In this document: piece after piece, positions 1-6,093 of the stretch
Numbering within the stretch: the first letter of the stretch is position 1
Layout: each line of letters begins with the position of its first letter
Assembly: GCA_028289725.1 (NCBI GenBank)
Contig: JANQOH010000192.1
Coordinates: 1-9,832, forward strand
Reading direction: 5' to 3'
Origin: Alphaproteobacteria bacterium
GTDB taxonomy: Bacteria; Pseudomonadota; Alphaproteobacteria; UBA7887
DNA: 9,832 bases
Translations under genes and position numbers: made by a program
Notes under the pieces: generated by a model
What the model was told of the DNA's origin: nothing
The model's input: the letters and a program-made list of their open reading frames with translations, nothing else
Database searches by the model: none

Positions 1-519
1 ACCATGCTGTATTCGATCAAAGTCCCCGAGACCGGCGGCGAGACACGCATCGCCGACACGAAGCGCGCCTACGACGATCTCGACGACGCGACCAAGCAGC
101 GGATCGATGGCTTGAACGCCATGCATTATTACGGCGCGACTGCGCGTGAAGACGGTCCGCACATCGCCGCACCGCTGCGCGGCCAGGCGCAAAGGGATCG
201 TGTGCCGCCGATTCCGCACAAGATTGCTCGCCGTCACGACGTCACCGGCACCAAAGCGCTGTTCGCCGTTTCCGGCACCGCCTACGCCGTCGAAGGCATG
301 CCCGAGGCGCACGGCAAAGCCCTGCTCGGCGAGCTGAAAGCGCATACGCTGCAGGACAAATACATCTACGAGCACAAATACGAGATCGGCGACCTCGCCA
401 TCTGGGACACCCAGATGACGCTGCATTCCGCCAAGCCGATCGACTTGCCCAAGGACGCCGACACCGAACGCCAACTCTGGCGCATCAGCGTGCGCGGCAA
501 GCCGCCGATCTACCAGTAG
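1..519 (+). CDS. TauD/TfdA-family Fe(II)/2-oxoglutarate-dependent dioxygenase, 5'-truncated by window edge
   Basis: This is the C-terminal part of a non-heme iron dioxygenase of the TauD/TfdA type, which uses 2-oxoglutarate and oxygen to hydroxylate a small substrate, often releasing sulfite, an alcohol or an amine. The frame is open at base 1, and the ATG at base 4 is internal: the segment MLYSIKVPETGGETRIADT matches the family stretch that follows the iron-binding HxD motif, so roughly the first 100 or more residues lie outside. Visible landmarks are the distal iron-ligand histidine in WDTQMTLHSA (codon 424-426) and the 2-oxoglutarate-binding arginine region WRISVRG near the end. The gene stops at 517-519 and converges on the lipoprotein gene at 901-1563. 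Family assignment is firm. The substrate cannot be told, because the family covers taurine, alkylsulfates, 2,4-D, gamma-butyrobetaine and others. Confidence 0.85.
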   Translation, partial: TMLYSIKVPETGGETRIADTKRAYDDLDDATKQRIDGLNAMHYYGATAREDGPHIAAPLRGQAQRDRVPPIPHKIARRHDVTGTKALFAVSGTAYAVEGMPEAHGKALLGELKAHTLQDKYIYEHKYEIGDLAIWDTQMTLHSAKPIDLPKDADTERQLWRISVRGKPPIYQ

Positions 520-900
520 AGAAACTTAAACCAATCTTCGGCGCGGTTGTAATTGTCTGACTTTGGCGAATTCCCGACGCGTGGTCGTCGCACCGGCTAT
601 GACCGCAGATGACCCGATTGCGACATTCAATGTAGCTACCGGTTCCTACGAGCCGTGGGAATCGATCTTACAAAAATGAGGCATCGAGAATGTTCTCGCT
701 CTTAATGCGACCGTATATTTCTTTTCCATCCCGCTCACCATTATTCAATTTCCTAGATCGTGAGCCAATTCAAATTTCATAATTTCTAAGATATCATATT
801 GACCGAATTAATTGATTCGTAGAATATTTTAAGTTGATTTATTTTTCAGTCAGATATTTTTTATTTATCAAACAAACTATAATTTAGGAGTGTATTGAAA
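520..900. other. AT-rich intergenic stretch between convergent genes
   Basis: About 380 bases with no credible open reading frame. Composition drops sharply: bases about 700-900 are strongly AT-rich, while the dioxygenase gene before it is GC-rich. The two flanking genes converge here, so 3' ends and terminators are expected rather than promoters. I see no convincing stem followed by a T-tract. A short perfect dyad, CGAGAATGTTCTCG at 685-698, is the only hairpin-like element and is within chance expectation. The composition shift marks the edge of the accessory patch. Confidence 0.6.
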
Positions 901-1563
901 TTAGTAAACTAATTCCCATTCGTGCCATTGAAGGGGTGGTTTATTTTTCAATAAGGACGCTCGTGCGTTGTCGCAGATTTGACGTCGCCGATCCAAACTC
1001 CAATAATCATGCGGAATGTCCGACCTTCGTGAAACGTCCGGCAAGCCGAAACGGACCCAGCTTCCCATTCTCAATTGCATATTTTGAACAATGTCGCTTT
1101 CGTCGCCGGTTGCATTGGTTTCCGGAATCAACATTATTTCCCAGTAATACGCGCCAATAAATAGATCATTTTCGACGCTAAAAGGCTTTGCTACTATTTC
1201 CATCTTCGTTGAGCAATAATTACAAATACGACCTTCTTGAGGATTTTTACATTCGATCCCCAATTCGGAAAAATCATTTAAAATGAAGTTAATATTCCGG
1301 CTTACATAATTTAACGCTCGGAAATTTTTAACAGCTTTTCTCTTTGCATTTCGATCCGAGGCGCCTGGACCAATCAAACTGGGCCAATGCGCAATGGATT
1401 CGTCAAAGAAATTTTTGGCCACGAATGTTGGCTGCGTTTCGGCTGTTACTTTCGGAGCACACGCAGTTAGCACCATAGTGATCAGAACTGCGGTATGGGG
1501 AAGACGAAGTCTCGGATAGGAAGAGCAGTCGTGGTCTGCAAATTCACTCATAGGAATCGACAT
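901..1563 (-). CDS. Orphan putative lipoprotein (hypothetical)
   Basis: A 220-residue protein of no family I recognise. The N-terminus has arginines at 18 and 20, a hydrophobic run (AVLITMVL) and a lipobox LTAC with Cys35, so it is probably a lipoprotein anchored in the inner or outer membrane. The mature part has a cysteine cluster, C105-x8-C114-x2-C117, plus C197, which could form disulfides or bind a metal. Aromatic residues are frequent in the last third, and the tail is WHEWELVY. The ATG at 1563 is chosen because AGAGG lies six bases upstream; the in-frame ATG four codons later has no such site. The long stretch before the hydrophobic core is unusual for a signal peptide. Codon use is clearly more AT-rich than in the liv operon, suggesting horizontal acquisition. 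It is divergent from the small gene at 1709 and converges on the dioxygenase. Confidence 0.72.
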   Translation of the reverse strand: MSIPMSEFADHDCSSYPRLRLPHTAVLITMVLTACAPKVTAETQPTFVAKNFFDESIAHWPSLIGPGASDRNAKRKAVKNFRALNYVSRNINFILNDFSELGIECKNPQEGRICNYCSTKMEIVAKPFSVENDLFIGAYYWEIMLIPETNATGDESDIVQNMQLRMGSWVRFGLPDVSRRSDIPHDYWSLDRRRQICDNARASLLKNKPPLQWHEWELVY

Positions 1564-1569
1564 ACGATG

Positions 1570-1574
1570 CCTCT
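1570..1574 (-). promoter_or_regulatory. Ribosome binding site of the lipoprotein gene
   Basis: On the minus strand AGAGG ends six bases before the ATG at 1563. It decides the start, since the next in-frame ATG (codon 5) has no purine-rich site ahead of it. Confidence 0.55.
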
Positions 1575-1708
1575 GGTCGGCGAGTCACAAAAGAACGATC
1601 ACAGGGAGAACTACCAAGCCGGATGTTGATACCCGTCGAGATGTTGACGAACTTTAACAGACGACGGAAGACCACTTAAGGCATCCCGACGACACATGTA
1701 CTAGCCAA

Positions 1709-2080
1709 ATGCCCGGAGAACTCCCCGCGTACTTTGTCCCGACTGCTCGCAAGGTTGTAACCCTGTTCGCGGACACGCAATATGAGGAAATTGAAGCGAC
1801 TAGTTCGGGTGTCCGGTTGACGGCAACTGAACTAAGAACAGCAGTCGAAAATTGCGGGCGCACGGTTTCGGCGACGGTCTTAATTGACCAAGTCACTGCG
1901 GTGAAAGTCGATGGTCGCGACGACCGACGGTCCGTCGTTGTCCCACTTTGCACAATTGAGGAAGCGCTGTCGGACCTGACCCTCTCATTGCCCCTCACCG
2001 CCCGCGACCAGGATTGCATCACAATCGAAATTGACGATTTACATGTGGCTGTAAGTGTTTCCAGGGTCGGATCCCGGTAA
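1709..2080 (+). CDS. Small conserved-looking hypothetical protein, possibly DUF7668-like
   Basis: A 123-residue soluble protein with no signal peptide or membrane segment. It starts with a helical-looking segment (ARKVVTLFADTQYEEIEA), followed by RLTATELRTAVENCGRT, a central beta-rich part, and the closing run SDLTLSLPLTARDQD ending in ITIEIDDLHV. The pattern 'acidic helix, hydrophobic strand, SDLTL strand, then IDDLHV' resembles, from memory, small proteins annotated DUF7668, some of which sit in immunity-like settings; I cannot verify this without a search. The ATG at 1709 is the only standard start after the in-frame stop at 1655-1657. No Shine-Dalgarno site precedes it closely, so translation may be weak or leaderless. 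A 122-residue ORF runs antisense over the same region (1654-2022); I prefer the plus strand because its protein has the balanced composition and motif order of a real domain. It is separated from the divergent lipoprotein gene by 145 bases. Confidence 0.6.
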   Translation: MPGELPAYFVPTARKVVTLFADTQYEEIEATSSGVRLTATELRTAVENCGRTVSATVLIDQVTAVKVDGRDDRRSVVVPLCTIEEALSDLTLSLPLTARDQDCITIEIDDLHVAVSVSRVGSR

Positions 2081-2299
2081 GGGCGGTCCCATCCAAGAAT
2101 GTCCGACTTTGGCTTAGACTAGCCGCACGGTGCACGCATCCGGAACGTCCGGAAAGCAAGCCGGATCAATCGTGTTTGCTGGCAATGCGCGAGTTGGTTC
2201 CATATTCAGAAGTTGATCGACAAACACCAAACAACCGGCCCTCGCGCATCGGGTTCGGCGGCGAACCGGCAATGCAAGAGTGATATTTCTCGGCGGACT

Positions 2300-2461
2300 T
2301 TATATGTCCGCTGCCTTGGTCAGTGCCTGAGTTTCGGCGTGGGTGTCGCGGATTTCGATGCGCTTGATGAACCAGTAGGCAGAGAACACGAAAATGCCGA
2401 TCGTTTCGCCGTAGAAGACGAAGCGTGTGAATTGATCGAGGCCGAGCGGCCGGAGCCGAAA
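2300..2461 (-). pseudogene. 3' remnant of a membrane-protein gene
   Basis: In the minus-strand frame ending with TAA at 2300-2302, the last 53 codons read like authentic protein: an amphipathic lead (RPLGLDQFTRF), a likely transmembrane helix (FVFYGETIGIFVFSAYWFI), a basic stop-transfer patch (KRIEIR) and a hydrophilic tail (THAETQALTKAADI). Codon use is GC-rich at third positions, like the rest of the chromosome. Upstream in the same frame the protein turns into low-quality Arg/His-rich sequence and there is no sensible start codon with a binding site, while the livH-type gene begins on the other strand about 95 bases away. I infer the 5' part was lost by deletion or rearrangement. Family not recognised. 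It could instead be a chance open frame. Confidence 0.35.
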
Positions 2462-2533
2462 ATTCGCTGGCCGTGCCGCGTGCTTCTTGCGATGGTGCCG
2501 CCGCTTTGAAATCGCGCCAGAGGGGGCGCGCGC

Positions 2534-2540
2534 AAGAAGG
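2534..2540 (+). promoter_or_regulatory. Probable ribosome binding site of the livH-type gene
   Basis: AAGAAGG ends 14 bases before the ATG at 2555, which is longer spacing than usual. The start is kept because the resulting N-terminus (MEGLQQFAQQVVSG) fits LivH-type permeases. Confidence 0.4.
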
Positions 2541-2554
2541 CGGCCGCAATAGGC

Positions 2555-3442
2555 ATGGAAGGACTTCAACAGTTCGCCCAACAGGTGGTGAGCGGCACGG
2601 CGATCGGCTGTGTTTACGCGCTCGTCGCGCTCGGCTTCGTGCTGATCTACAAGGCGACCGAAGTGGTCAATTTCGCCCAAGGCGAATTGATGATGATCGG
2701 TGCGTTCCTGGCCTACACGCTGATCGTCATTTTCGGCTTCAACTTCTGGATCGGCGCGGCGATCGCGATCGTTTTCACCGCGCTGTTCGGCGCCGGGGTC
2801 GAACGCGTGGTGATGCGGCCCATGGTCGGCCAGCCGGTGTTCGCAATCATCATGGTGACCATCGGCCTCGGTTTTTTGGCGCGCAGCATCGTCAGCATGA
2901 TCCCGGGATGGGGCGTCGACACCTACTCCATCGAGACGCCGTTCTACGGCAAGGTGGTCGAGGTCGGCGGGCTCGTGCTGAGCCAAGACCATATGGCGGT
3001 GATCGTCCTGACCATGGCGCTGGTCGCGGTGCTGTATCTGTTTTTCCGTTACACCCGGCTTGGCGTCGCGATGCAGGCGACGTCCCAGAACCAGCTCGCC
3101 GCCTATTACATGGGCATCCCGGTCAAGACCGTGTTTTCGATGATCTGGGGCATCAGCGCCGGTGTCGCCGCGTTCGCCGGGCTGCTTCTGGCACCGATCG
3201 CCTTCGTGCACGTCAATATGGGCTTCCTTGGCATTCGCGCCTTTCCGGCCGCTGTGCTCGGCGGCTTCGGCTCGATCCCTGGTGCGATCGTCGGCGGGCT
3301 GATCATCGGCATCGTCGAGGCGCTCGCCGGCTTCTATCTGCCCGAAGGTTTCAAGGATGTCGCGCCCTACGTCATCCTGCTGATCGTGCTGATCGTGAAG
3401 CCCGAAGGGCTGTTCGGTACGACGACGCGGAAGAAGGTGTAG
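2555..3442 (+). CDS. livH: LivH-type branched-chain/carboxylate ABC transporter permease
   Basis: An inner-membrane permease of the HAAT class (LivH family), one of two subunits forming the translocation path. The 295 residues match the usual family length of about 290-300. Family landmarks: an N-terminal helix with GTAIGCVYALVALGFVLIY, then the conserved NFAQGELMMIGAF turn, and near the C-terminus AAVLGGFGSIPGAIVGGLI, the cytoplasmic coupling loop that contacts the ATPases. About eight hydrophobic helices can be traced. It opens a tightly packed operon, with the livM-type start only six bases after its stop. Substrate specificity is not readable from the permease; 'branched-chain amino acid' is the default family label, and the downstream CoA ligase argues for another carboxylic acid. 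Confidence 0.93.
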   Translation: MEGLQQFAQQVVSGTAIGCVYALVALGFVLIYKATEVVNFAQGELMMIGAFLAYTLIVIFGFNFWIGAAIAIVFTALFGAGVERVVMRPMVGQPVFAIIMVTIGLGFLARSIVSMIPGWGVDTYSIETPFYGKVVEVGGLVLSQDHMAVIVLTMALVAVLYLFFRYTRLGVAMQATSQNQLAAYYMGIPVKTVFSMIWGISAGVAAFAGLLLAPIAFVHVNMGFLGIRAFPAAVLGGFGSIPGAIVGGLIIGIVEALAGFYLPEGFKDVAPYVILLIVLIVKPEGLFGTTTRKKV

Positions 3443-3448
3443 GCGCGC

Positions 3449-4525
3449 ATGCGATTCATCTTCAAAACCGACTACAACCAGGATATCCGCCTGTTCAAGC
3501 ATGGTGGCGCGGTGTTCTGGTACGCGCTGCTGATTGTCGCCCTGATCGCCGCGCCGCTGGTGCTCGACCGCTATTTGATGTCGCAAGCGACCTTCGTGTT
3601 CATCTACGCCATCGCCGGCATCGGACTGATGCTTCTGTCCGGCTATACGGGCCAAATCTCATTGGGCCACGCGGCGTTTTTCGCGGTCGGCTCTTATACC
3701 GAGGCGATCCTGCTTGAGAAGGGATTTCCGTTCCTGCTCAGCCTGCCGATCTCCGGGCTGCTCGCCGGCGCGGTCGGCGTCGTGATCGGCCTGCCCGCGC
3801 TCAGGCTCGCCGGCATTTACTTGGCGATCGCCACCCTCGCCTTCGCCTTCATCGTCGAAGAAATCTTGGCGCGCTGGGAGTCCGTCACCAACGGCACGCT
3901 TGGCATGCTCGTCGAACCGATCAACATTTTCGGCGTCGAACTGTTCCGCGAATGGCACCTCTACTATGTCTGTCTTGCTGTGTTGGTTCTGGTCGTGCTC
4001 GGCGCGGTGAACCTGCTGCGCTCGCCGACCGGGCGCGCGATGATCGCGATCCGCGACAGCGAGATCGCGGCGCAAAGCATGGGCGTCAACCTCGCCAAAT
4101 ATAAAACCATCGCGTTCGCGATCAGCGCGGCGGTGACCGGCCTTGCCGGCGCGCTTTACGCCCACCGTCTCGGCTATATCAGCCCGGAGGCCTACACGAT
4201 TTTGCTGTCGGTGGAGTTCCTGCTCCTCATCGTGGTGGGCGGCTTGGGCTCAATCCACGGCGCGGTGTTTGGCGCGATCTTCGTGATTGTGCTGCCGCAG
4301 ATCGTGTCGATCCTCAAAGGTTATATGCCAAGCCAGATTGCCGAACAGACCGGCATTGACGCCGGCATCTTCGGCTTGGTGATCGTTTTGTTCATGCTCT
4401 ATGAGCCGCTCGGGCTCTATGGCCGGTGGGTCAAGATCAAACTCTATTTTTCGACCTTCCCGATGTACCGCAAGGCCACGTTCAAGCGGCAGAAGAGCTA
4501 CACCAAGACGGAGCGGCTGCGATGA
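3449..4525 (+). CDS. livM: LivM-type ABC transporter permease
   Basis: The second inner-membrane permease, 358 residues, pairing with the LivH-type protein. Diagnostic is the LivM sequence GYTGQISLGHAAFFAVGSY in the first third, followed by the GLPALRLAGIYLAIATLAF segment, then LRSPTGRAMIAIRDSE and MGVNLAKYKTIAFAISA, the cytoplasmic coupling region. LIVVGGLGSIHGAVFGAIF lies toward the end. The C-terminus has a basic cytoplasmic tail (RKATFKRQKSYTKTERLR). AAGAAGG at 3431-3437, overlapping the end of the previous gene, is the ribosome binding site. The stop overlaps the livG-type start as ATGA, which implies translational coupling. Family assignment is secure; ligand unknown. Confidence 0.93.
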   Translation: MRFIFKTDYNQDIRLFKHGGAVFWYALLIVALIAAPLVLDRYLMSQATFVFIYAIAGIGLMLLSGYTGQISLGHAAFFAVGSYTEAILLEKGFPFLLSLPISGLLAGAVGVVIGLPALRLAGIYLAIATLAFAFIVEEILARWESVTNGTLGMLVEPINIFGVELFREWHLYYVCLAVLVLVVLGAVNLLRSPTGRAMIAIRDSEIAAQSMGVNLAKYKTIAFAISAAVTGLAGALYAHRLGYISPEAYTILLSVEFLLLIVVGGLGSIHGAVFGAIFVIVLPQIVSILKGYMPSQIAEQTGIDAGIFGLVIVLFMLYEPLGLYGRWVKIKLYFSTFPMYRKATFKRQKSYTKTERLR

Positions 4526-5280
4526 GCCTGTTCGCGGTCGAGCAGCTTGGCATAAGCTTCGGCGGCCTGCGGGCGGTCGATCAGATCAGTTTCGAGGTCG
4601 AGGCCGGTGAAGTGTTCACCATCATCGGACCGAACGGCGCGGGCAAAACCACGACCTTCAATTTGGTCAGCCGCATCTACGACCCGACCGATGGGCGCAT
4701 TACCTTTGACGGTGAGGACATCACCCGTGTGCCGCCGCATCGGATCGCCGGCATGGGTATCGCGCGGACCTTTCAGAATATCGAGCTGTTCGACAATGCG
4801 ACCGTACTCGCCAACCTGCTGCTCGGCCGGCACGCGCATGCCAGCACGGGCGTCGTGTCGAACATGCTGTTTTTGCCGCATGTGCGCCGGGCCGAAATCG
4901 CGCACCGCGAGAAGGTCGAGGAAGTGATCGATTTTCTCGACCTGCAAGCCTATCGCGAGACCTTGGTTAGCGGCCTGCCCTATGGCGTGCGCAAGGTCGT
5001 GGAACTTGGCCGGGCGCTCGCGAGCGAGCCAAAGCTGTTGCTGCTCGACGAACCGTCTTCGGGCCTCAACACCGAGGAAACCGACGACATGGCCTTCTGG
5101 ATCGGCGACATCCAGAAAGACCTCGGCATCACCGTGTTGATGATCGAGCATGACATGAACCTGGTCGGGCGGGTCTCGGACCGGGTTCTTGCCCTCAACT
5201 ATGGCCGCGCGATCGCGATGGGCACGCCGGACGAGGTGCAGAGCCATCCCGAAGTCGTCAAAGCGTATCTCGGGGGCTGA
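4522..5280 (+). CDS. livG: LivG-type ABC transporter ATP-binding protein
   Basis: One of two cytoplasmic ATPases that drive the importer, 252 residues. The start at 4522 is chosen over the frame's earlier ATG at 4426, because the latter would add 32 residues read entirely from inside the livM-type gene and MSLFAVEQLGISFGGLRAV is the normal LivG beginning. Walker A is GPNGAGKTT (36-44), Walker B LLLLDEP with D176/E177, and the H-loop histidine is H210 in MIEHDM. The ABC signature position is LPYGVRK (152-158) rather than LSGGQ; a degenerate LPYG form is known in the LivG branch, so the protein is probably active. The overlap with livM and the one-base gap to the livF-type gene place it in a coupled operon. 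Confidence 0.93.
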   Translation: MSLFAVEQLGISFGGLRAVDQISFEVEAGEVFTIIGPNGAGKTTTFNLVSRIYDPTDGRITFDGEDITRVPPHRIAGMGIARTFQNIELFDNATVLANLLLGRHAHASTGVVSNMLFLPHVRRAEIAHREKVEEVIDFLDLQAYRETLVSGLPYGVRKVVELGRALASEPKLLLLDEPSSGLNTEETDDMAFWIGDIQKDLGITVLMIEHDMNLVGRVSDRVLALNYGRAIAMGTPDEVQSHPEVVKAYLGG

Positions 5281-5281
5281 C

Positions 5282-6055
5282 ATGGCGGATGCGCTTTTGG
5301 AAGTCCGCAATATCGAGACGCATTACGGGATCATTACCGCGATCCGCGGCGTGAGCTTGGATGTGCGCGAAGGCAGCATCGTGACCGTCCTCGGCGCCAA
5401 CGGCGCGGGCAAGACGACGGTCCTGAAAACCATCTGCGGCGTGATGGACCCCGAGAAAGGCACGGTGAAGTTCGAAGGCCAGGAGATCCAGAAGCAAACG
5501 CCCGATAAGATTGTGCATATGGGCATCGCCCACGTCCCTGAGGGCCGAGAGGTTTTTCCCTATCTGACGGTAAAAGAGAATTTGGAAATGGGCGCCTACA
5601 CGCGCCGCGATCGGGACGGCGTCGCGCGCGACCTTGAACGCGCCTATGGCTATTTCCCGGTCCTCAAGGAGCGCCGCGACCAGGAGGCCGCGCAACTTTC
5701 CGGCGGCGAGCAGCAAATGCTCGCGATCAGCCGGGCCTTGATGGCGCGGCCCAAGCTCCTGCTTTTGGATGAGCCGTCGCTTGGCCTGTCGCCGCTCTTG
5801 GTGAACGAGATCTTCACCATCATTAAACGAGTCAATGATGAGGAAGGCACGACCATTCTTCTGGTGGAACAAAACGCCAATATGGCGCTGAAAACTGGCG
5901 ATTACGGCTATGTGCTTGAAGCCGGCCGCATCGTCATGGAGGATAGTTGCCAGCGCTTGCGCGAGAAGGACGACATTAAGGAGTTTTACCTGGGGGTCAG
6001 GGATACCGGCGTGCGCGGGGAACGCCGCTGGAAACGCAAGAAATTGTGGCGGTGA
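5282..6055 (+). CDS. livF: LivF-type ABC transporter ATP-binding protein
   Basis: The second cytoplasmic ATPase, 257 residues. The start at 5282 lies one base after the livG-type stop; an upstream in-frame ATG at 5189 would extend into that gene and is rejected. Motifs: Walker A GANGAGKTT (38-46), Q-loop region with the LivF hallmark HVPEGREVFPYLTVKENL, canonical signature LSGGEQQ (139-145), Walker B LLLLDEP with D163/E164, and VEQNA, where Q197 takes the usual H-loop histidine position as is normal in LivF. With the LivG-type partner it should form the heterodimeric motor, this subunit supplying the canonical signature. The C-terminus carries a basic tail (RGERRWKRKKLWR) beyond the usual E. 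coli LivF end. The next gene starts 38 bases later. Confidence 0.93.
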   Translation: MADALLEVRNIETHYGIITAIRGVSLDVREGSIVTVLGANGAGKTTVLKTICGVMDPEKGTVKFEGQEIQKQTPDKIVHMGIAHVPEGREVFPYLTVKENLEMGAYTRRDRDGVARDLERAYGYFPVLKERRDQEAAQLSGGEQQMLAISRALMARPKLLLLDEPSLGLSPLLVNEIFTIIKRVNDEEGTTILLVEQNANMALKTGDYGYVLEAGRIVMEDSCQRLREKDDIKEFYLGVRDTGVRGERRWKRKKLWR

Positions 6056-6081
6056 GCTCCATCGCGAGCCCCTTCCCCGCC

Positions 6082-6085
6082 AGGA
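6082..6085 (+). promoter_or_regulatory. Ribosome binding site of the acyl-CoA ligase gene
   Basis: AGGA is eight bases before the ATG at 6094. A nearer ATG at 6087 is out of frame with the ligase, so 6094 is the start. Confidence 0.5.
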
Positions 6086-6093
6086 AATGAGCC

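Larger units (their letters stand above)
2081..2554. other. Region upstream of the liv operon, mainly non-coding
   Basis: About 470 bases between the small orphan gene and the livH-type gene, presumably holding the operon promoter, though I cannot point to a credible -35/-10 pair. It contains a GGTTCG-GCGG-CGAACC hairpin at 2252-2267, a 9-base inverted repeat (2185-2193 with 2241-2249), and a CGGAC/GTCCG stem at 2294-2310. None has a clear T-tract. Most of 2300-2461 reads as the end of a minus-strand membrane protein, listed separately. Other long frames here look like by-products of GC-rich sequence. Confidence 0.5.

Noticed and set aside
685..698. Palindrome CGAGAATGTTCTCG as a repressor operator
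   Set aside because: Six-base arms with a two-base centre are expected about this often by chance, and it lies between the 3' ends of convergent genes, not in a promoter.
1654..2022. 122-codon minus-strand frame opposite the small orphan gene
   Set aside because: Ser/Thr/Val-rich sequence without domain-like order; the plus-strand product looks more like a folded protein. Kept open as a test in the findings.
554..2113. Near-direct repeat TGTCTGACTTTGGC (554-567) and TGTCCGACTTTGGC (2100-2113) bracketing the accessory patch
   Set aside because: Attractive as insertion boundaries, but a 13/14 match is expected several times by chance among all pairs in a window this size, and no mobility gene or attachment structure supports it.
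2294..2310. CGGAC/GTCCG stem near the end of the membrane-protein remnant as a terminator
   Set aside because: Only five base pairs and no T-tract on either strand.
2213..2509. 98-codon plus-strand frame upstream of livH
   Set aside because: No ribosome binding site and no recognisable domain; the opposite strand has the more protein-like reading in the second half.
2300..3655. 451-codon open frame on the minus strand
   Set aside because: Most of it is antisense to the livH-type gene and reads as His/Asp/Arg-rich low-complexity protein, typical of the shadow frame of GC-rich coding sequence. Only its last 53 codons look real and are listed as a remnant.
2473..3717. 414-codon plus-strand frame overlapping the livH-type gene
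   Set aside because: Arg-rich translation with no domain; it is the out-of-frame shadow of a clearly conserved permease.
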